Shown here one piece after another: positions 1 to 9,290 of a stretch of DNA of 64,000 nt (its first letter is position 1; the number at the start of each line of letters is the position of its first letter). The position numbers were made by a program, and so were the translations under genes. The notes beneath the pieces were generated by a model. It saw only the letters and a program-made list of their open reading frames with translations. It had not been told where the DNA came from and made no database searches. Origin of the DNA: Coccinella septempunctata (lineage: Eukaryota > Arthropoda > Insecta > Coleoptera > Coccinellidae); NCBI RefSeq assembly GCF_907165205.1, contig NC_058193.1:13127544-13191543 (forward strand). The letters run 5' to 3'.

Positions 1-1
1 A

Positions 2-420
2 CTGTGCCCCAATAAAGATCTGATTCAACACTTTACCCCACACCATTTGTATGTATCAAGACCCATCCTGGAAAACGAGAACACGAAGGTTTATTGGGAT
101 CTCTCTATAACAACCGACTTAGCAGTGGAACACAACAGACCCGATATGGTGGTTTGGAACAAAAAAGAGAACACGGCCACCATTATAGATTTCGCAGTTC
201 GACAGGATTATAACATGCAAAAGACATATGCGGAGAAGATCAGCAAGTACGAGGCACTGTCGGGACTGATCAGGGATATGTGGAGGTAGGGGAGAGTGGA
301 TATAGTGCCTTTAATAATAAGTGTCAATGGTCTAATATTGAAGAAAACCGTCTCAAATTTGGAGGAACTACAGCTACCACCTAGTACTGTCACCTGGAAG
401 GTGGTATAAACGACCTACAT
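2..420 (+). pseudogene. R4/Dong-like LINE 3' fragment (endonuclease domain)
   Basis: The frame is open from the window edge to a TAG at 287-289, and recognisable similarity continues beyond it. The peptide carries NRPDMVVWNKKENTATIIDF, the pattern of the C-terminal restriction-like endonuclease of R2/R4-type non-LTR retrotransposons. It aligns by eye with the same domain of the R4/Dong-like copies at 8648-16678 (there NRPDLILLNKDEDTALFIDV). After the stop, a stretch resembling the IPIVISSTGLIPKK segment of those copies persists. It is a diverged, 5'-cut relative in the opposite orientation to the array. The upstream part lies outside the window. Non-functional. Confidence 0.7.
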
Positions 421-439
421 TTAGGCATAGACAACAAAT

Positions 440-1107
440 AAAATACAACAATCCTTAACTATGCAGATGATACAAATATCATACTCAGAGCAAAAAACTT
501 TCCTGAAATGAACACCTTAGCACAAACAACAATAGAGAAAACAGAAAATTGGTTTGCCAAAAATAAATTAATAATGAATGTGGACAAAACAAGCATCATA
601 ATATTTAAAACAACTCATGCAAGTTACGAAACCCCAGAATACCTAGAAATGGCAGATACAAAAATAAAACCAATAAAAACCACTAAATTCCTAGGACTAC
701 ATATCAACGAAAATTTAAACTGGATGGAACACACTCAGGAACTAGCTAATAAACTTTCAACAACTTGTCATGTACTAAGAGTAATAAAGCAATACATGGA
801 CATTAAATCCCTAAAAATAATCTATCAGACAACTTTTGAATCGAAACTAAGATATGGTATTCTATTCTATGGAACCAGCTCAAATGTTAAGAACATCTTT
901 AAAATACAAAAAAGGGCGCTAAGGGTAATTCTAGGCATGAATTCTAGGGATTCATGCAGGGGCAAATTTAGACAACAACAGCTATTCATATACAAGAAAA
1001 CTTGCTTTTTGTCTTCAAGAACAGACACTACTATAAAGAAAACAATTCCCAGCATTACAGTACTAGGACATCCCATCTTTTATATCCAAAACACAGACTT
1101 ACGATGA
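440..1107 (+). pseudogene. CR1/Jockey-like reverse transcriptase, C-terminal fragment
   Basis: Translation runs from a YADD catalytic motif at about 456-467 through a thumb-like region (NVDKTSIIIF, TKFLGLHINENLNW, LRYGILFYGTSS, KIQKRALRVILG). This is the standard order in the C-terminal half of CR1/Jockey-superfamily ORF2 proteins. The fingers, most of the palm and the AP endonuclease are missing, so it is a 5'-truncated remnant. It runs directly into Penelope-like sequence at about 1138 with no clear target duplication. Clade placement within CR1/Jockey is uncertain. Confidence 0.75.
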
Positions 1108-1137
1108 CTGAAAAAGGACCACAATACCATAGAAAAA

Positions 1138-1930
1138 GCGCAAAATAATTCATTAAATTTTTTGGATCTGAAAGTTACTTTGACAGAGCATAACACTTTC
1201 ACATACAATATTTTCCGTAAGTCAACCCAGACAGACGTTATCATCCCTTACAGATCATATCATTCAACCCCTATAAAAAAACTCTGCTTTTATGTTTCTT
1301 TTCCACAGACTTCTGAGTGTTCCACTGTCCAAAAATGATTTTGACAGAGAATTGACGACAATATTTAAAATCGCTGAATCTAATGACTTTCCCAGATATT
1401 ATGTTGAGAATATTTTGAGTTCTATAAGGAAGAAAATACTCCTCAAAAAAATATACCCCCACATTTGTATCAGACAAAATTACATCTCCATACCATTCTT
1501 TAAAGAGTTTAATGATAGACTGAATTCCATTCTGAGAAAGCATGACTATTTAATTGTCAACAAACGACATCCAACCCTAGAAAATATCTTAACTAATAAC
1601 AAATCCAAACTTAGTAATGAATATCATAGTGGTATATACAAGATAACTTGTAACGATTGTCCGGCCTTTTATATAGGCATGACAACTCGTGCTGCCAAAG
1701 TAAGGTTCAATGAACATATAAAAAACAGGCCTAAATCAGCTTTTGGAAACCATTTAATCGAATGTAAACATGGGACCACAATAGAAAATCTGTCACTGAT
1801 ACGAAAAGAAAACAACTATAATAAACTAGTTCTCCTTGAACAGCATGAGATCCTCAAAAACAAGGATAATATTCACCTTCTAAATGACATCTCAGAATTT
1901 TCTGGGAGGCATTTATTCAAGTACTTATAA
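1138..1930 (+). pseudogene. Penelope-like element fragment with GIY-YIG endonuclease
   Basis: The 5' part encodes LNFLDLKVT, the FLDL block found after the catalytic site in Penelope-like reverse transcriptases. A frame change near 1290 leads into an open frame (1292-1930, non-ATG at its left edge) ending in HSGIYKITCNDCPAFYIGMT, an intact-looking GIY-YIG nuclease core with both GIY and YIG parts, followed by RFNEH and the HLIECKH block. The enzyme would nick target DNA for target-primed reverse transcription. The RT catalytic core is missing, so the copy is dead. The family assignment is firm; the clade is not determined. Confidence 0.85.
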
Positions 1931-2329
1931 GAGACATTTCCAACATAAGAAAAATAACACCATATTCTATACCAATGATATGACCATACTCTGTGGTGTT
2001 ATGACTCTGACAGCGAGTTGTCACCTAATGTTTCCGGTCCATTCGTTTAACCTCATGTGACGATACACATGCTTTTCTATTGGAGTTTGAAGTGGAAATT
2101 TGATGGTTCTGGTACTTCTTGATAGATAAACTGACATTAAACAACGGATTTTGATAAACCCCTTTTTTATAATACCCGTATGACACTTATTGCAACGATT
2201 CTTCATATTTTGACGGTAGGTCCATGTTCGAGGTCACTCATGTTCTCCCTGTTAGCTTGTAAATTGTTATGTCATGTCTAACAGCTTGTCCATGGAAATT
2301 CTGTTTGATTATATGTTTTTGTGTATTTC

Positions 2330-2370
2330 AGCTGGCCTGATGATGGCATAGATGCCGAAATCGATCGCCA
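2330..2370 (+). ncRNA. Hammerhead-like ribozyme motif of a Penelope-like element
   Basis: CTGATGA at 2337-2343 is followed by a short self-complementary stem (GGC/GCC around ATAGAT) and GAAA at 2357-2360, the conserved hammerhead core. GGC before and GCC after the core could pair. The motif at 2798-2842 has GCC/GGC in the same places, which looks like compensation. Hammerhead motifs are known in the terminal repeats of Penelope-like elements. Cleavage-site geometry was not verified. Confidence 0.5.
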
Positions 2371-2435
2371 AGAGAATTAAATAAAAAATTGGATTAGTGT
2401 GTTTTCTTTACCTCTTCTAAATACCGTTCACACTA

Positions 2436-2612
2436 ATGGAGGATTTCATTAATAGACCACAATACCAATCCATAAAATATTTCAACCACTGCCCAATGGA
2501 AATTCAGACTGAGAAGGATATCAAAGTATACAAAAAGAAGATATACAGGATGCTGCTGAACATGGAACCCTACGATGTGAAGGAGTTTTTTGGAAGTAGA
2601 CCTCCAGGTTGA
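2436..2612 (+). CDS. Small ORF of 58 codons, unknown
   Basis: ATG at 2436 opens 58 codons ending in TGA at 2610-2612. The peptide is basic and hydrophobic (PQYQSIKYFNHCP, KDIKVYKKKIYRMLLN, PYDVKEFFGSRPPG). I do not recognise it. It begins about 75 bases after the hammerhead-like motif, where the next Penelope-like unit would be expected, so it may be the 5' end of a Penelope-like ORF cut off by the repeat beginning near 2728. It could also be a chance ORF; nothing in the sequence proves expression. Confidence 0.25.
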   Translation: MEDFINRPQYQSIKYFNHCPMEIQTEKDIKVYKKKIYRMLLNMEPYDVKEFFGSRPPG

Positions 2613-2727
2613 ATTTTTCTTCGGGCTTGACACGATTTCATTTCTGAATGTTTGCAATTTTATTGATGAAGCATAAAATTTGAAATAAAGATGATTATTA
2701 TTGGTTATCAAATCTCGTCCTTATAAT

Positions 2728-2962
2728 TGGTCAATAATGGGTAATCTCAGCTTGAGGACTGGTGAAACATCAACGGGAAACAAAAAACCCTTGTTAAAAT
2801 TGCCAACGTTTCGAATCTTTATCGATTCTTCATCAGGGCTACAAAAATACACAAAAATATAATAATAAGTGATACCTCATTAGAGGAACAGAACAAACGA
2901 CAAAACAGGTTCAGTAAATCGTCAGCATATAAAGTTTTTGGTAAAAAATAAAAACACAATAT
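2728..2962 (-). repeat. Penelope-type terminal repeat, inverted relative to 8440-8645
   Basis: This stretch is the near reverse complement of 8440-8645. Shared landmarks in reverse complement include the GTTTCACCAGTCCTCAAGC block, the hammerhead-like core and the segment reading CTGAACCTGTTTTGTCG on the other side. The pair brackets the minus-strand Penelope reverse transcriptase, as expected for the partial terminal repeats of these elements, which can be inverted. Confidence 0.65.
2798..2842 (-). ncRNA. Hammerhead-like ribozyme motif, minus strand
   Basis: Read on the minus strand: CTGATGA (2830-2836), a stem GAATC/GATTC closed by GATAAA, then GAAAC (2808-2812), with GCC before and GGC after the core. 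This is the best-formed of three hammerhead-like motifs in the window. It lies in the 3' terminal repeat of the minus-strand Penelope-like element, the location reported for such ribozymes in this class. Confidence 0.6.
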
Positions 2963-3489
2963 AACTATATAAGGAATAAAAACCTCACTAAGCCAGATGA
3001 TAGTCGCCCAAGAAGTCGAAACAATAAAAGACTACACGTATATTTAACATTAATTAAAAATAGTCTTTGATCTTAGATTTAACAGATAAGTATGAGACTC
3101 ACCTATTTATTGGGTTTTATAAATTTCCTCATTAAATTTCATGCTAGACCCACCCTGATCTGGATTAGGTCCATGCAGGCATTCAAAGGCACCTCCTGAG
3201 CATTGCATAAGCCAGAAAGAAAACTCTCACTCGCCAGTTCACTCTTGTGACAAAACTGCTATGTCGAATAGTTTTTGGATTGATAAGAATTGAAATGAAG
3301 TTTTCAGGTAAATGCGTTCCTTGAACAACGTAGACTCCAATACAGGCAAAAACGAAATGAAGAAGTGAAAGATCACATATGCAGAATAGTCCAAAATAAC
3401 TCGTCCACCTGGAACTAGGCAACACGAAATACCAACTGATTAGGTGGATAGAGTGCACTCAACAATTTTCCCCTCATTGACAGAGTTTC
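2963..3489. other. Untranslated tail of the Penelope-like element; nothing else recognised
   Basis: No open frame here resembles a known protein. The stretch lies between the GIY-YIG end of the minus-strand Penelope ORF and its terminal repeat, so it is best read as 3' untranslated sequence of that element. Confidence 0.4.
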
Positions 3490-3524
3490 CGAACATAATT
3501 TCCGCATACCCATGACAACCATAC

Positions 3525-4434
3525 TCAGCCATAATTTTCCAACACGTTAGCATATATTGCACTCAGGTTTTGAATATCTGTTCTCAAATTTACGGTGTTG
3601 TTCATGAATATGTTTATCATCTCAGAGACACATCGCTTGAAATAATTTCTCTCAAAGTCTACAATTTTCACGTCCTCGAATCCAAATAAATGCCCCGTTT
3701 GAAAATGGTGTTCCGCCAACGCTGTTTTGTCATTCTTATACTTGTTGCTCAATCTACAGTCATATTCATGTTGGTATAAACGGTTTTTTAAGTATTGTCA
3801 CTTGTCACATCCGCCACATTCAATCCTGTATACTACGTTGGATCTATACATGTTGGGAGTCGAATCTTTAATTTTCGAAAAGATCTCACCCACCTTCCTG
3901 ACAGGATAGAAAGCACACGAGACCTCCGGGATCTTATCTCGAAGAATCCTACAAATATTCTCAGACAAACCTCTAACGTAAGGAAGTGCAATATGACTAG
4001 ATTTCGCCGTTTGTTCTCCTCTTGATATTGTTGGAATTCTATTATTCAACCTATGTCGATAGTTATTCATTATCCTATTGACCCAATTAATTGGATAGTT
4101 GTTGTCCCTCAACAATTTTTTGATCACCACCTCGTTTATTCTATGAAAGTCAACATCAGAAAGAGTGTAAGCCCGAAACATAAAGTTTTTTGATAATGCC
4201 CACCTTCTGCACTGTAGAATGTTCCGAAAAATAATTCAATATGCTACCGTAAGCAGTTGGTTTTGTATACCAGTTGGTGCAAATCGAACCATTAGAATTT
4301 CTCATCACTGTCAAGTCCAAAAAATTGATCTTTTGATCCACTTCCAATTCCATGGTGAATTTCAACTTATGGTGAAAACCATTGAATTTATCCAATAGCT
4401 CGCTCGTTGCGTTTTTTGGAATAGCCATTATCAT
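3525..4434 (-). pseudogene. Penelope-like RT C-terminus and broken GIY-YIG domain
   Basis: On the minus strand, 4434-4156 encodes the post-catalytic RT region with NFLDLTVMR. 4181-3798 encodes the connection and ends in VVYRIECGGCDK, the GIY half of the nuclease. 3752-3525 encodes the rest (LAEHHFQTGH and onward). The YIG half is absent: after CDK comes a stop and then a later part of the domain, so a short deletion removed it. Together with 8083-8430 this is one element split by the LINE at 4440-8075. The break falls just after the YVDD catalytic motif. Frame changes near 4170 and 3797 confirm decay. Confidence 0.85.
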
Positions 4435-4439
4435 TCATT

Positions 4440-7400
4440 GCTGTATCCCGTTACCGGGAATAAATCTACAAAAAGAAGAAGGACAGAAAAAAAAAAAAAA
4501 AAAATTCGAAAAGACTTGTAACTTCTTAGTGCTAGTTGCGACTGTGTGCCCTCCTGTGACTAAAGAGACCCAACCGTGACCTGCAGATCCTTCCACACTC
4601 AGGGCATGGATAGTCTCCAACCAGATCTGGCCGCCGCTGTATCCTTCTCGATTCTCCATTATAACTGTGGACCAAAGACCTCCACTGTGACCTGTCTAAC
4701 GCAAGTTGTTCCCAGTTATGATTAGCATTAACTGATTTTAGGGATTGATGTAGTGTATCCTTAAACCGCTTATACTGTCCTCCTGGTTTCCGGGCTCCCT
4801 CAGTGAGTTCGCCGTATAGAGCTATTTTGGGGAGTCTTGTGTCTTGCATCCTCAGAATGTGGCCGCTCCATCTGAGTCGGGCCCTCGTTACTTGAGTCTC
4901 AATTGTTGTACAACTCGCGCGCTGCAAGACTTCTGCATTCGAAACTTTGTGGAACCATCTGATGTGCATTATCTGTCTTAGATGACGTTGCTGCGTCTGT
5001 TCAAGCTGTTTAATATGTCGCCTGTAGGGAGTCCAGCTTTCGCTTCCGTAAAGAAGCGTTGGGAGGACCACTGCTCTGTAAACAGCTGTCTTGGTCTTCA
5101 GATTGAGGTCGTGATTTTGGAACACTCTGTCCTTCAGCTTCCAGAATGCCCGTGATGCCGAATTGATACGGTTGTGTATTTCCGTGTCAAGGTTAGCCCT
5201 AGTATTTATGAAGCTTCCCAAGTATTTGAACTGCTCGACCTGTTCTAGAGTTTCATTGTCCAGGCTGATATCTGTTTGAAGGCTTTCTGGCGGACTTACC
5301 AGGATTTTGGTCTTGTCAATATTGAGTCTAAGGCCTAAAGCTTCGTATATATGTTTATAGGTGTCCATCATTATCTGTAGATCCTCTGAGCTGCTAGCGA
5401 TGAGTGAACAGTCGTCTGCATATTGAAGTTCCGTGATAAACTTGGTACGGGTTTTTGCTCTGAGGCGCTTCAGGTTAAACAGGCCTCCATCAAATCTGAA
5501 TCTTATCCCAACACCTCTTACGGGCATGCTCATGTCAGCAATTATCGATACAGCTATGGCGAAAATATTGAACAGTAAAGGCGCTAATACGCAGCCTTGT
5601 TTTATTCCAGAGTTGGTTGAGAAATGGTCGGTTGTAGAGCCATTATGCTGTATTCTAGCGGTGTTGTTGGTATGAAGGCTTTTACACACTGCTAGGAATT
5701 TTTCGGGTACTCCTAGACGTGCCATGATTTTCCAGAGAGCTCTCCGATTCACCGAGTCGAATGCCTTGCTTAAATCGATGAAGGCTGTATAAATCCTTGA
5801 TTGTTGTTCACGGGCCTTTTCTTGTAGCTGTCGCAATGTAAAAATTAGGTCCACCGTACCTCGATTTGGTCGAAAGCCGCACTGGGATTCAGGTAAAAGC
5901 CTCTCTGAGAGTGGAACCAGACGATTAGCCATAATCTTCGAGAGAATTTTACCGGCCACATTAAGCAACGATATGCCCCTGTAATTGTTGCAATTCGACG
6001 TATCGCCTTTGTTCTTATAGAGGTTGATAACTAAAGCGTCTCTGAAGTCTTGTGGCACATCTCCCTGTTCCCAGATCTTGCGGAATAGTATTAGGAGACT
6101 ATTGACAATGTCCTCATCCAAGGCTTTGAATATCTCCGCCGGAATGCCGTCTAGACCAGATGACTTATCATTTTTCATATTTTTAATCGCGCTTATGATT
6201 TCCGACATTGAAATTTCGTCATCAAGCGATGTCATCGGACTATACGCGGGAAGCAGGTCTAAAATGGATAAATCCGAGTCGTTATTTTGATTCAAGACCT
6301 GTGAGTAATGCTCCTTCCATCTTTCGAGAATTTTTCTATCATCAGTTAGAATAGCTCCATGAGCATCTCTTATAGGAAAGCTAGCTTTTCTGCTTGGACC
6401 GTAAACAGTTTTAATAGCTTCGAAAAAACGCCTGTAGTCATGGTTATCGGCGTAAGCTTGTATTTCCCTAGCTTTTTCTTTCCACCAGCTGTCCTTGATT
6501 TTTCTTATTTCTTGACGGACCTCGCGTTTTATGTTTATGAAACCTATTTGGGCTGCAACATCGCCAGGCTTGTTGATTGCGGTTTTCATCGCTTTGTGTT
6601 TTGCGTCCAAAAGGGGTGCGATATGAGTTTCGCTGTCGGCAAACCAGTCTGGGGATTTTCGGGAGCGTTCTGTGCCCAGTATTTCTTTCGCTGTATTTGT
6701 AAGGGATGACTTGAAACGGAGCCAATGAGTCTCAATGTCGTCGTTATAATCCGATGGTGTTAGGCTATCTTTGACGGCAGCTGTGAATCTGTCCTTTGTA
6801 GAAGGGTTTTGTAGTTTGGATATTTGAAGGCGCTCTCTTAGATACTTCGGCTTGCGTTGGTATTTTGGGCGCATTGAGATTTTCATTCTCGAGATTACCA
6901 GCCTATGATCAGTCCAGCACTCCAGATCTGCTCTGGGTTTAGTGACCAACACCTCTTTCAGATCTTTCCTTCTCACGATCACATAGTCGAGGGTATGCCA
7001 ATGCCCTGAGCGCGGGTGGCGCCAGGTCCCCCTTGAATTGGGTCTCGTAATAAAATAGGTGTTCGTTATACACAGATTGTGTTCTGCACAAAGAGCCAGC
7101 AGACGTTCTCCATTCGAATTGATGCTGTCTGTGCCGTGTTTCCCTATTATTCCCGGCCATAGTTCTGAGTCTTGACTTCTGCCCACTCTAGCGTTGAAGT
7201 CTCCAAGGAGAATAATTCGTTCCCGTTTTGGGATTTTACTTAATGTAGCAACGAGTGTTTCGTAAAAAGTCTCCTTTAAGTTGTCAGAGGAGTTCAAAGT
7301 GGGTGCGTATACTGCAATGATGTTCACAAACGTGTTATTCGCTGCAGGAAAACGTAGGGTCATTAAACGTTCTGAGATACCAACTGGATTTTCGGTAAGT

Positions 7401-8075
7401 TTGGCGGCCAGGTCGTTTCTAATGGCAAAGCCTACGCCATGTTGTCTGATTTCGCCTTCCGGCAAGCCTTTCCAGAAAAAAGTATACGCTTGTTCTACCA
7501 AGCTACCTTCGTCCGAAAAGCGTGTTTCGCTTAAAGCAACTATTGCAATGGATGTTCGTTGCAGTTCCTTATCGATTAGGGCAGTACGCCTCTCTGGTCG
7601 GTCGGCCTTGGGGTTGTCTAGCAAGGTTCTGACGTTCCATGCTGCAAAAGCTATGTGCTTTTCATTGGTGTTTGTTCGATGATTCACTCGCTCAGGCACC
7701 CTCCCCCGGAGATCCGAATGGGAGGGTATTTTACCTCCGGATACGAATTTTGTCCTGTTCGACTGATCCATCTTTTTGTAGGAGCTGCGTTAGAAGGTGT
7801 TCAAAAGCTGCACTGGTAACGCTGTCAGTGCAACTTTGGTTGCGGCTACGACTAGATTATCTTGTGGCACAGGTATCCTGAGACGACAAGGTCTGAGACG
7901 TAACTTGAGCAACGCAGAGAGCCATTTCCTGCTCAAGCCAATGTTTAGGCTACGTAATTGTGGGAAACAGAGTTATACCGCTCATGTTCGGTCGCCAGAG
8001 CCTCGTTCGTAAGAACAGGGTGCACCGCGAGTAGGTGAGGTTGGCATTTGAGAGGAGAGGCTATAAAACGCATCC
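4440..8075 (-). mobile_element. Apparently full-length single-ORF APE-type LINE nested in a Penelope-like element
   Basis: About 3.6 kb inserted, on the minus strand, inside the Penelope reverse transcriptase, between YVDD (ending near 8083) and the following block (from 4434). It comprises a roughly 300-bp 5' untranslated region (7772-8075), one long ORF (4532-7771) and a short 3' tail. The tail, in element orientation, ends with a T-run (about 4487-4504 on the plus strand) and a pyrimidine-rich stretch rather than a simple poly(A). I could not define an unambiguous target duplication. The architecture resembles RTE-like elements; clade placement is uncertain. Confidence 0.75.
4532..7771 (-). 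CDS. LINE ORF: AP endonuclease plus reverse transcriptase, 1079 aa, intact
   Basis: The ORF starts at ATG (7771-7769) and has no internal stop. An apurinic/apyrimidinic-type endonuclease occupies roughly residues 40-300 (WNVRTLLD, ALSETRF, GDFNARVG, LDYVIV, WTDHRLV); it would nick target DNA. The reverse transcriptase spans about 500-830 (NYRGISLL, FIDLSKAFDSVNR, GIKQGCVLAPLLFNI) with catalytic YADD at about 784-787. The protein ends in a C2H2-type finger, CPECGRICRSRLGLFSHRRAH. All key residues I can name are present and the length is complete, so this copy could encode active enzyme, unlike almost every other LINE here. RTE-like by single-ORF layout; a CR1-group placement is possible. Confidence 0.9.
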   Translation of the reverse strand: MDQSNRTKFVSGGKIPSHSDLRGRVPERVNHRTNTNEKHIAFAAWNVRTLLDNPKADRPERRTALIDKELQRTSIAIVALSETRFSDEGSLVEQAYTFFWKGLPEGEIRQHGVGFAIRNDLAAKLTENPVGISERLMTLRFPAANNTFVNIIAVYAPTLNSSDNLKETFYETLVATLSKIPKRERIILLGDFNARVGRSQDSELWPGIIGKHGTDSINSNGERLLALCAEHNLCITNTYFITRPNSRGTWRHPRSGHWHTLDYVIVRRKDLKEVLVTKPRADLECWTDHRLVISRMKISMRPKYQRKPKYLRERLQISKLQNPSTKDRFTAAVKDSLTPSDYNDDIETHWLRFKSSLTNTAKEILGTERSRKSPDWFADSETHIAPLLDAKHKAMKTAINKPGDVAAQIGFINIKREVRQEIRKIKDSWWKEKAREIQAYADNHDYRRFFEAIKTVYGPSRKASFPIRDAHGAILTDDRKILERWKEHYSQVLNQNNDSDLSILDLLPAYSPMTSLDDEISMSEIISAIKNMKNDKSSGLDGIPAEIFKALDEDIVNSLLILFRKIWEQGDVPQDFRDALVINLYKNKGDTSNCNNYRGISLLNVAGKILSKIMANRLVPLSERLLPESQCGFRPNRGTVDLIFTLRQLQEKAREQQSRIYTAFIDLSKAFDSVNRRALWKIMARLGVPEKFLAVCKSLHTNNTARIQHNGSTTDHFSTNSGIKQGCVLAPLLFNIFAIAVSIIADMSMPVRGVGIRFRFDGGLFNLKRLRAKTRTKFITELQYADDCSLIASSSEDLQIMMDTYKHIYEALGLRLNIDKTKILVSPPESLQTDISLDNETLEQVEQFKYLGSFINTRANLDTEIHNRINSASRAFWKLKDRVFQNHDLNLKTKTAVYRAVVLPTLLYGSESWTPYRRHIKQLEQTQQRHLRQIMHIRWFHKVSNAEVLQRASCTTIETQVTRARLRWSGHILRMQDTRLPKIALYGELTEGARKPGGQYKRFKDTLHQSLKSVNANHNWEQLALDRSQWRSLVHSYNGESRRIQRRPDLVGDYPCPECGRICRSRLGLFSHRRAHSRN

Positions 8076-8082
8076 TTCCCCA

Positions 8083-8430
8083 TTACACCCCAATAGTATC
8101 GTCGACATATAGCTTCAAAAATTCCACCTTAAAACTCAAAGTACTCAGCACAACAAAAATCACCTCATTCACAACCACATTAGCCAAAATCGGACTGGCA
8201 GGATTACCCATGGCTGTCCCATCAAGTTGTTTATATATTATGCCATCGAAGGTGAAGTAACTAGTCTCAAAAATGTGGACAATAATGTTATTAAACAGCC
8301 TGAAGGGTATCTCAGTGTATGCTGAAATAACAGACCAGTTCTTTTTAATTATATCCTGAACTAACTGTTTGGGAACATTTGTAAACAATGACACAATGTC
8401 GAGTGAAACCAACATGTAATCAATCAACAA
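8083..8430 (-). pseudogene. Penelope-like reverse transcriptase core, N-terminal fragment
   Basis: The minus-strand frame encodes SLDIVSLFTNVP, GTAMGNPASPILANVVV and YVDD, the palm motifs A, B and C of Penelope-like reverse transcriptases, which copy element RNA. It starts mid-protein at about 8430 beside an inverted piece of terminal repeat, so the copy is 5'-truncated. It ends just after YVDD where the LINE at 4440-8075 interrupts; the continuation is at 3525-4434. Catalytic residues are preserved, but the protein cannot be made whole from this locus. Confidence 0.88.
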
Positions 8431-8439
8431 TCAACAAAA

Positions 8440-8645
8440 AACTTTATATGCTGATGATTTACTGAACCTGTTTTGTCGTTTGTTCTGTTCCTCTGATGAG
8501 ATTTCACTTATTATTATATTTTTGTGTATTTTTGTAGCCCTGATGAAAAATTAATAAAGATTCGAAACGTTGGCAATTTTAACAAGGGTTTTTTGTTTCC
8601 CGTTGATGTTTCACCAGTCCTCAAGCTGAGATTACCCATTATTGA
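8440..8645 (+). repeat. Penelope-type terminal repeat, plus orientation
   Basis: Reverse-complement partner of 2728-2962, directly joined to the truncated 5' edge of the minus-strand reverse transcriptase. It ends at about 8645, where the tail of the R4-type fragment begins next to a TTATTA run. Confidence 0.65.
8534..8575 (+). ncRNA. Decayed hammerhead-like motif
   Basis: CTGATGA (8540-8546) and GAAAC (8564-8568) with GCC/GGC flanks match the motif at 2798-2842. The first strand of stem II is mutated (AAAATT instead of GAATC), so the stem is broken. Probably inactive. Confidence 0.5.
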
Positions 8646-8647
8646 TG

Positions 8648-9288
8648 ATTATTATGACTTTAGCCTTGCGGCTTTCACACTCCTCTCCTGAGGAAAATTC
8701 ACTTATCCCAGATATCTCAGATATCAAAAGGATTAAGCCCTGTTGGAGCCCTTTCCAGGTTTTCGAGCTCGTGGTGGTGGTCGGGTCCGGGTCGCTCCTC
8801 GTCTCCTCGCTGTAGGTTGGATTCCTGCTGCACCCGCACTTCCTGTCGGAGCAGACGGTGTTCCTCTGCATTCCCCATGTACTTGCGTACAGTTCTCGCC
8901 GTTCCCACCAGTACCGCCTTCTGCATCACTCTATAGATATTTTCGTCCAGCTGAAGTTTCCTCAAGTTCTCTAGTAGTTTCTTCGGTATCAGGCCTGTAG
9001 ATGAAATGACAATAGGGATGGTCTTTATATCTTTCAGCTTCCACTGTCTTCTGATTTGTTCCTCGAGATCTCTGTATTTTGACAATTTTTCAGTGTGTCT
9101 ATCTAGAAGATTGTTATTATTTGGAATTGCCACGTCGATGAATAGTGCTGTGTCCTCATCCTTATTGAGCAATATGAGGTCTGGTCTATTGTGGGTTATT
9201 TTCCGGTCTGTGAGAACAGTGCGATCCCAGTAGAGCTTGTGATGTTCGTTTTCCAGCACAGCATCTGGATAGTAATTGTAATAAGGAT
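8648..9288 (-). pseudogene. R4/Dong-type LINE, 3' fragment (array copy A)
   Basis: The minus strand encodes the C-terminal endonuclease region: NRPDLILLNKDEDTALFIDV, IPIVISSTGLIPKK, and a tail ending with NPFDI. It is cut at its 5' side at about 9288, where the 3' end of copy B begins. The 3' untranslated sequence ends GGCTAAAGTCATAATAAT beside TTATTA on the plus strand. The RPD...D pattern matches the restriction-like endonuclease of R2/R4-group LINEs. It lacks the reverse transcriptase and cannot move by itself. Confidence 0.85.
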
Positions 9289-9290
9289 AT

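Noticed and set aside
3183..3458. 91-codon minus-strand ORF
   Set aside because: Its sequence resembles no protein and lies in the untranslated tail of the Penelope-like element.
7772..8075. HDV-like ribozyme at the LINE 5' end
   Set aside because: Such ribozymes occur at some LINE 5' ends, but I could not assemble the nested double pseudoknot pairings from this sequence.
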